Shown here one piece after another: positions 56,601-64,000 of a DNA stretch of 64,000 nt. Source of the stretch: Protonemura montana (lineage: Eukaryota; Arthropoda; Insecta; Plecoptera; Nemouridae). A program made the translations under genes and the position numbers. The DNA is taken from contig OX387606.1 of assembly GCA_947568835.1 (NCBI GenBank), positions 21,305,225 to 21,369,224 on the forward strand. The letters run 5' to 3'. Numbering within the stretch: position 1 is the stretch's first letter; each line of letters opens with the position of its first letter. Below the pieces are notes generated by a model that saw only the letters and a program-made list of their open reading frames with translations, did not search any database and was not told the DNA's origin.

Positions 56601-58374
56601 TGGGAGATAAAGAAAAGACTTAAACATCAGTGCCTTCTTGCAGCGCATCATCTTTGTAGCCAAGGTAATGGGGAGAAGAAAAATGGCGAATTAACGTCAA
56701 GTACTTGTTGTGTCCCAACGTCGTTTCATTATTTCGATGGCTTTTTGATGATAAACCGCGTCCGTGAGAACCCCGCTGAAAACTCTTGAAACTTCTCCCG
56801 GGCATTGTGCACACCAATAATTACCATTGCAGAACTTTTCCATCGCGCGGTAATGAGGTTGGACTAATGCACGGGCTTTATATATGGCTTCCCAGTGCCG
56901 AATGCACTTTTTTTCCACCCTGCAAATTATTGACTCTGGTTGTTCAGTTGCAGAGTGCAGCTATCTATCGGGCCGGGCTGAAAATAGTAGGGCAATAAGT
57001 TCCGGTCATAATGACCATTCAGCGCAAACTTCGGTTCTAATGAGAGAATATGAGGAGGGATAATTGAACGGAGAGGCAATGAAAAAATGCAGTACTCGAG
57101 CCAGCCGAGGGGAGGCAAACAAGATCACTTAGCTACCTATAAAACAAGCAGAGAACTCTCATTATTTTCCGAATGGGTTCAGTAATTCATTCATTGCGTA
57201 GGCTGGAGATGAATGAGTTTAATTTGGCCAATTATTCCTGATATGTGCCATACCATCTGTTCAGTACTAGCACACGTGCTTGCTTTCGATAGTTAAGAAG
57301 ATGAAGATGACTTAAAACCCAGCAAAAATAATCCAAGCGGACGTTTTTCGGCGTACTTGCTTAGAAAATAACAAATTCCGCGAGAATAACCCAGAAGACA
57401 TTTTTCAATCCCTAGCACCAAGTATATATTCGACTTCTTGGGAAAATTACACACTCTCCGAACGACATTCGTTGATCATCCAAGGACAAAATACGGTTTA
57501 ACCCCAAGTTTGGTCCAGAAAGCGAATCAAATTAACCACAAAGTAATGTGCGAAGTTTTGAGCAAATTTCTGCGCTATTTTCACAGGATAATTCCTCTAA
57601 TCTTGGATAATTTCTTAGACATTCCAGTGCCTGCTAAACACACTTTCCAACGCGGTTGATACTTTCTAGCAGCATTTTGCATGATCTCTGGTAAACACTA
57701 AATATCTTTGGAGGTGAGGCTTTAGTCGGTCCTAACGTGACCATACCCATACAGCCATCGCCACGCCTTCTTGATCAGGTCACCCCGTTTATCGGTCCAA
57801 CAAATCTTTCCCTTCCACGTGCACACAAGATGGTGAATACACCGAGCTTCAGTAACGCTCCTCCCGGCCAGTGAGATTGACGGCAAACACCGGCAAATGC
57901 ATCAATAATGAAGGCCGTTGTCGACTGAAAACAACTGACTGCCGGTTGATTTCGCAAGTTTGAAACTTCTTTGTACGACAAGACTAGCTTCTGACATTCA
58001 TCCGTCGTCGTGACTTCTTGGAGGCACTGAGAGGCGATGCATAAATGATAGGGTCTCGGTGTCAATAGCGTGCGGGGGGTGGGTGGGTGGGGGAAGGGTG
58101 GCCGCCAAATAGTTGAGAGGGGAGTCGGAAATGATGCGACATGTATCGGGTGTCAGCTTGCGGTATGGTTTGCAAGGATTGAGAATGGACTCTGATACGC
58201 AATGTTAGGTTGCAAATGCAGTGCCAAGGAACTATGTGGCTCATTTACCTACCGCCTACAGTGCGCTTGTGTTGGTAGTCTTCTGGGATTGGGTAGAGGG
58301 CATTCAAAACGTACAGAGCAAACATTAACGATATAGAGGTATTAAAATAGTTCGAGCAAAAAATCTGAATTGAT
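53666..58374. other. Gene-poor region
   Basis: About 4.7 kb with no supported gene. A 13-bp perfect hairpin lies at 53705-53732. A 127-codon minus frame at 53683-54066 overlaps it and has no domain. On the minus strand 57775-58065 stays open for 96 codons with a fairly balanced amino-acid composition, but I do not recognise it and it lacks an ATG start. Elsewhere nothing stands out. Confidence 0.45.
53705..53732. repeat. Perfect 13-bp inverted repeat
   Basis: GGCCAAGGCGATG and CATCGCCTTGGCC flank a 2-nt centre. GC-rich and able to form a stable hairpin. It is not followed by a T run. Confidence 0.85.
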
Positions 58375-58775
58375 TTGTGATATTTTACGACGCACTGTTT
58401 TAACAACGGGCCCCGTGGCACTGGTTTAATGGCGTCGGTGAATGTGATGGTGAAAATGTTGATGAACTAAATCAAACTATGATGGGGGGGGGGGGGGGGG
58501 AAGGGGGAATCAGTTGCCAGTGCGTCAAATACCCCTGTCGAATGACCACCGACAGAATTTCCCTCTTAAAGGACAGTACAACGAGAACAACAGGATTTCT
58601 ATACAAATCCATGCTGTCGAGAGGTTTCGTTTCTTCGACGATCTCACTATGACCGGAGTTTCCAACACTCCAAACCGTTCGGTGACCACCTTTGAGATAC
58701 CTGATCCAGCGCTGTGTTGCTTAACTTCGGTGATTCAACATGAGCCAGTGTTACCAACACGACAAACCGTTATAG
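58375..58775 (+). mobile_element. Dispersed repeat family A, copy 6 (longer form)
   Basis: Starts at TTTTACGACGCACTGTTTTA and ends near CCAACACGACAAACCGTTAT, so both family ends are present. A run of 17 G (58484-58500) has grown within it, next to the position where other copies have the short GGAGGGG stretch. The core is more diverged than in copy 7. Confidence 0.75.
58484..58500 (+). repeat. Poly-G tract (17 G) inside a family A copy
   Basis: Uninterrupted run of 17 G at the site of a shorter G-rich stretch in the other copies of the repeat. Confidence 0.95.
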
Positions 58776-59164
58776 ACGAGTTATTTGATTGTGCGTCCTA
58801 TGATCTCAAACTGATAACTGCCGAGGTCAAAACACAGTGCGCCTGCGCTCCCAATTACTTCTCATCGCCAAACAGGCGCGACTCGATCGGCAATATTTTA
58901 ATTTGCATCCCGATGCTAAATATAAATGCGTGCGCGAATTGCTCGTCGAACCGGCGAGAGGGTCCCGAGGGATCGAGCGTGGCGAGTTCAGGATCATTGG
59001 CTCGGGCCGATATTCCTGGATTCCCGGCCAGAAACTCCCCGGGTCCATTATCGGCCACATGAATAAACGAGCGGCACGCGGTCGACGCCGGAAGCAAGGA
59101 AGCGGTGACTGCGATGCTCTCTGCTTACATCGAGTTTGATAAAAGACAGGAAGAAAAAAATGGA
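58776..59164. other. Spacer between two family A copies
   Basis: About 390 bp with no recognised feature. A 157-codon minus frame (58827-59300) and plus frames of 100-182 codons cross it, but they run into the repeats on either side and carry no domain. Confidence 0.4.
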
Positions 59165-59768
59165 TTGGTTTATGGTGTTTAACGACGCATTGTTTTTGAC
59201 TACGGGCCATGTGGCACTGGTCTAATGGCGTCACTGAATGAGTGGATGATGATGGCCTAACAAAGCCTAGAAGTGAGGAGGGGAAACCCGGTGCCGGCAC
59301 GTAGCCTACTCCTGTTGAAGATCAAGGGGACCGCCGGCTTTTCATTCCTTCCGAAGGACGGTACAACGCGAACAACAGGATTCCCCCACAAATCCACGCT
59401 GTCGAGAGGTTGATAAGCAAGGCGAGTGAAGTTACTGTACTAACTTTCATCCCTCCAACCTCTCTCCCAAACAAACTGGTCATGTGTATGATGGTCACCC
59501 ATCCAATACCTGACCCAGCGCAGTGTTGCTTTACTTTCATCCCTCCAACCTCTCTCCCGAACAGAACTGGTCATGTGTATGATGGTCACCCATTCAATAC
59601 CTGACCCAGCGCAGTGTTGCTTAACTTTCATCCCTCCAACCTCTCTACCAAACAGAACTGGTCATGTGTATGATGGTCACCCATCCAATACCTGACCCAG
59701 CGCAGTGTTGCTTAGCCTCGGTAATCTCACGAGTACCGGTGTTACCAACACGCCAAACCGTTCGGTGA
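59165..59768 (+). mobile_element. Dispersed repeat family A, copy 7 (full length, internal triplication)
   Basis: The best full-length copy. It starts at TGGTGTTTAACGACGCATTG, carries the GC-rich core at 59280-59340, and ends CCAACACGCCAAACCGTTCG. A segment starting ACTTTCATCCCTCC occurs three times, at 59443, 59533 and 59624 (periods of 90 and 91 bp). Each segment includes AACTGGTCATGTGTATGATG and CTGACCCAGCGCAGTGTTGC. The triplicated segment contains the 15-mer that seeded the array at 24211-24974. Confidence 0.85.
59443..59716 (+). repeat. 90/91-bp tandem triplication
   Basis: Three units differing by a few substitutions and single-base indels, located in the 3' part of family A copy 7. 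Near identity suggests recent duplication. Confidence 0.9.
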
Positions 59769-60795
59769 GAAGAAAAGTTGGCCAACCTAACGGGCGATTG
59801 TAATTACTTTTGTAACAGGAAATGATAATTACGGAACAAAATTGGCTAGGTAATTGTTAGTTAATTCTTTGCAAGATTGAAATTAAAAAACGCGCGCAAG
59901 CTGGAATTAAAAATTGATGGGAAAAGAGACGAGAAAAATTGACGGCCAATTTTTTTCAACATTTTGCATTGGTTATCATTTTCTTCCTACGAAGGTAATT
60001 TGCGAAAAGGGAAAGTCTTGGAAAATTCTGGATACTGATTTTCTAGTTTACAACTCTTGACATGCGAGCTCGCAGAGTGCCACGATAAACAAAGCAAGAC
60101 TGCCCTAGTGGTGTTGTGCGGGGGGCGGGGATGTAGGGGGGGGGGGGTCACGTTGGGTACCTTCTCATAAAGAAGTACTGATTGCATTAATTAGAGCATT
60201 GATGGGCATCAGTTATTGCACAAATATCCAATTAGTATGTTTTTTGTCGAATATTGGTAGAATACACGCAGTTGATATCATAGTTAGGACAAAAACATCA
60301 ATACACGTTATATTTAATTTGAAGCAATAACAACATCGTTTTACGGAAACTTATTAAAAAACCCAACGAATATCGTATCTTTAAGAGCAATAAATCAAAA
60401 ATCAAATCAATTAATAATTAGAATACCCAATGATTAGCCATTCAAATAAAATGATCCAATATTTACTTGGTTTTGAGCCATGGGATCTTCATAAATGAAA
60501 ATGTCACAAAACACCTCCACCGAGAGAAAGAAAATTCATCAGCTGTTTAATGTGTGGGCTTTCCACCGCCAAGAAAAGCCGGGAAATTCCTTGGGGTGCA
60601 TTAAACCTTCTCAATTCAAACACCCACCGCCAGAGTGAAACCACGTGCCAGCCACTCAGGGCCTTTCAAAACTCACAAAAGAAGCACACCCCGAGCAAGA
60701 AGAGCCAATTAGCCGACGCCGACGCCTCGTTTCTTTCGGGAGCGACGTCGCGACGCTAAATCCCTGTGAAACCTCAGGATCACGCCGTACATCAA
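59769..60795. other. Non-coding region
   Basis: About 1 kb, AT-rich in 60200-60480, with a 12-G run at 60136-60147. No supported gene. Confidence 0.45.
60136..60147 (+). repeat. Poly-G tract (12 G)
   Basis: Uninterrupted run of 12 G preceded by further G runs. Confidence 0.9.
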
Positions 60796-62087
60796 AGGAT
60801 CAACAACAAGCCGCCATTGATCCTTGCTGGCTGTAAACCCTGGTCACAGCAACAAGCCGCCATTGATCCTTGCTGGCTGTAAACCCTGGTCACAGCAACA
60901 AGCCGCCATTGATCCTTGCTGGCTGTAAACCCTGGTCACAGCAACAAGCCGCCATTGATCCTTGCTGGCTGTAAACCCTGGTCACAGCAACAAGCCGCCA
61001 TTGATCCTTGCTGGCTGTAAACCCTGGTCACAGCAACAAGCCGCCGTTGATTCTTGCTGGCTGTAAACCCTGGTCACAGCAACAAGCCGCCATTGATCCT
61101 TGCTGACTGTAAACCCTGGTCACAGCAACAAGCCGCCATTGATTCTTGCTGGCTGTAAACCCTGGTCACAGCAACAAGCCGCCATTGATTCTTGCTGGCT
61201 GTAAACCCTGGTCACAGCAACAAGCCGCCATTGATTATTGCTGGCTGTAAACCCTGGTCACAGCAACAAGCCTCCGTTGATCCTTGCTCGCTGTAAACCC
61301 TGGTCACAGCAACAAGCCACCATTGATTCTTGCTGACTGTAAACCCTGATCACAGCAACAAGCCGCCATTGATTCTTGCTGACTGTAAACCCTGGTCACA
61401 GCAACAAGCCGCCATTGATTCTTGCTGACTGTAAACCCTGGTCACAGCAACAAGCCACCATTGATTCTTGCTGGCTGTAAACCCTGGTCACAGCAACAAG
61501 CCGCCATTGATTCTTGCTGACTGTAAACCCTGGTCACAGCAACAAGCCGCCGTTGATTCTTGCTGGCTGTAAACCCTGGTCACAGCAACAAGCCACCATT
61601 GATTCTTGCTGACTGTAAACCCTGGTCACAGCAACAAGCCGCCATTGATTCTTGCTGGCTGTAAACCCTGGTCACAGCAACAAGCCACCATTGATCCTTG
61701 CTGGCTGTAAACCCTGGTCACAGCAACAAGCCACCATTGATTCTTGCTGGCTGTAAACCCTGGTCACAGCAACAAGCCGCCATTGATTCTTGCTGGCTGT
61801 AAACCCTGGTCACAGCAACAAGCCACCATTGATTCTTGCTGACTGTAAACCCTGGTCACAGCAACAAGCCGCCATTGATTCTTGCTGGCTGTAAACCCTG
61901 GTCACAGCAACAAGCCGCCATTGATCCTTGCTGGCTGTAAACCCTGGTCACAGCAACAAGCCGCCATTGATTCTTGCTGACTGTAAACCCTGGTCACAGC
62001 AACAAGCCGCCATTGATTCTTGCTGGCTGTAAACCCTGGTCACAGCAACAAGCCGCCATTGATCCTTGCTGGCTGTAAACCCTGGTC
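60796..62087 (+). repeat. 46-bp minisatellite, about 28 units
   Basis: The unit begins CAGCAACAAGCCGCCATTGA and ends AACCCTGGTCA. Exact 46-bp spacing is seen (for example starts at 60847 and 60893). Units fall into a few interspersed variants (GATCCTTGCTGG, GATTCTTGCTGG, GATTCTTGCTGA; GCCGCC versus GCCACC). The mixing of variants points to unequal exchange or conversion. 46 is not a multiple of three, and frames through the array close quickly, so it is non-coding. Confidence 0.97.
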
Positions 62088-64000
62088 CCTGGTGAGCTTG
62101 CCCTTCATTAAAAAATCGTCCCTTGTGCACGACTACTTATACGTGTATAACAAAGTACTATGGTGCCTATTGCCCTATAGTACGCCCTAAAAGAAGCACA
62201 ATGGCAACTGTGGTACCTATTCAACTAACGTGCGCCCAAAAATCAGAGTAATACTTGGTTACGTTTGATGTGTTTTTGTGTTATAATATTGTTGACGCTC
62301 GGTTTTCTTTAACAAATGAGAGCTAATAAAGTAAGAAAATGACGGCGTAAAGTACACTCAACACACACTCTCACTTCAAGAGTAATTACAAGGTGGATCA
62401 TGATCATAATCAGTTTAATTACTTCATACTTTGCAGTAAATCGCAGGGTAATTCATGGGTGGGGAGAGACGAAACAAGCATACGTATTATAAAGATGGGG
62501 AGGCATGTTAATATCATTAGCAGGTGGAACGGAAGTTATTATATAGGAATACATTTCTAATAGACACTGGGAAAAAATGTCGACCAATCAAATTAAATAT
62601 GCGAGACGTGTAATAAAATCGGAGATAAAATAAACAGTATTGCAGGAAGTTGCAAAAGGTCGTGAAAACTAAATGAGCTTATTTCAAGTGCAATCATCAG
62701 GTACGGCGCTTGTGGAATCGATACTATTGTTGTTAAGTGCAAAGTGGCGTGCACCTTCCAGTGGGTGCAATGCAATAAACATAAACATAAATATCTACAC
62801 AAAATGTTACAAGGGCAATCTAAGTTCTGGCTTCGATGAGCGAAGCAATCGTTTCTTGTCTTGTCTCTCTTTGGACTAGTCATTCCCCCACCCCTCCACC
62901 TTATCATGATTAAATTAGTTCTTAGTTCACTTTAGAAGCTCCTTGAATTTGTGCTATAATTGTTTGCTAGTTAGCATGATTATCGCTTATTTAATATCAA
63001 CATTGTCTCTAAATTTTTCTTCTTACTTTTAAGACTAAATGTAAATCTTGATTTGCCAGCAAACTCTCCAACCGATGTTGCTGAAAATCGTAGGATGTCT
63101 ACGTTGAAAACACAAAAAGGTGTCCTAAAATTTTCATCAATATCGAAGCAGGCGTGTGGTTGGCAGAGCGCAAACAAAGACAAATATAAGTGACTTTCTC
63201 CAAGGAATTTAAATTGAAAATTCCGCTAAAAGCTCATTAAAACTAAATCATAATCACATTTTGCTTAGGTATTTCACTAACTATATTTAGAACGCGACGT
63301 GCAATTGTCTATTAGCTAAAGCGCTTCAGAGCTAAGTCAAAATAAGTGCAGCGATGCTACGAACTGGAAATTGTGACTGCATAGAGATCCACCTGGCCGT
63401 GTTCGTGCAATAATTGGATGGCCAGACGTGACAGTCGAAGAGGTATTCCGTGTTGCCAAACAGTTCGTTAATTGAATCAGTCCGTTAAGAAAACACGACG
63501 AACGGTCCTCGAAAAGCACGTGGAAACAACGACGTCCACCGAGTTGCCGTGGATGAACAAGGTGAAACAACAACTCCCACGCGCAAGTCGAATTATTTCC
63601 TCGAACAAATACAAACAAACACACAAACAAAAGCGTGGAAATCTAATGGAAATATAAAGCTAGTTTCAACGTTTGCGTATCAAAAATGCATTCAGCGCCG
63701 TCTTGAAACAACGGTGTGCCATTTCTACTTTTCAGCGAATGCATTCCGAGGGTGATTTCTGATTCCGACATGCTGGGAAACAAATGGTGACGGGCGAGCT
63801 GATGAATTTCGAATCGAGTGTGCCGTGCCATCTTGTCGAGCCGATGTGTCGTCATGGTTGGGGAGGGGGGGGGGGGGGGGATCACAAACCAATTACTTTT
63901 AATGAATTCCACTCACAGTTTTATCGCTCTCAGGGTAAACTTGGTTCACGCTGCAGATTCATCAGGAAACGGAACCGCAAAGCACTCGGTCAGCTGATAT
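62088..64000. other. Gene-poor AT-rich region
   Basis: About 1.9 kb without a supported gene. Frames up to 104 codons (62593-62907 minus) have no domain. A 16-G run lies at 63865-63880. Confidence 0.45.
63865..63880 (+). repeat. Poly-G tract (16 G)
   Basis: Uninterrupted run of 16 G. Confidence 0.95.

Noticed and set aside
58514..59062. 182-codon plus frame
   Set aside because: Begins inside family A copy 6 and continues into unrelated spacer; no domain.
60796..62087. CRISPR-like regular repeats
   Set aside because: Units are directly adjacent 46-mers with no unique spacers, and the genome is eukaryotic. It is a minisatellite.

Overview
The window looks like nuclear DNA from a metazoan, most likely an arthropod and probably an insect. 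The only clear protein-coding genes belong to one long, intact Ty3/gypsy-class LTR element carrying an envelope gene of the insect-retrovirus / baculovirus-F type. The rest is gene-poor non-coding DNA: long AT-rich stretches, many short non-autonomous repeats, and several tandem arrays. I see no bacterial-style gene layout, no rRNA gene, no convincing full tRNA gene, and no host exon that I can name. I cannot name the species. Exons shorter than about 60 codons could be missed by reading alone.

Layout. Positions 1-39830 are intergenic or intronic and hold: copies of a dispersed ~330-500 bp repeat (called family A here) at about 261-595, 22392-22720, 24971-25288 and 38645-39053; copies of a TIR-bearing MITE-like family (family B) at about 19229-19570, 23411-23829, 28688-29028, 32368-32580 and 34085-34310; a related fold-back element at 18813-19228; a 53-bp tandem array made of family B ends at 3071-3758; a 38-bp array at 20142-20331; and a 15-bp array at 24211-24974 that joins the end of a family A copy. 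Positions 39835-49670 are the LTR element: 537-bp LTRs that look identical, a CCTG target duplication, gag, pol in the -1 frame, env, a 1.27-kb post-env region with a 40-A tract, and a polypurine tract. Positions 49675-64000 return to gene-poor DNA, with family B at 50501-50880, family A at about 53545-53665, 58375-58775 and 59165-59768 (the last with an internal 90-bp triplication), and a 46-bp minisatellite at 60796-62087. Pure G or C runs of 12-39 bases occur repeatedly across the whole window.

How the parts work together. gag encodes the particle protein. pol encodes protease, reverse transcriptase, RNase H and integrase and is probably made as a Gag-Pol fusion by a -1 frameshift. env, probably expressed from a spliced RNA, has a signal peptide, a dibasic cleavage site and a C-terminal membrane anchor. 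Open reading frames, matching LTRs and an intact target duplication together indicate a very recent insertion. The smaller repeats have no coding capacity and would depend on enzymes supplied from elsewhere. Several of the tandem arrays appear to have grown out of the ends of these elements.
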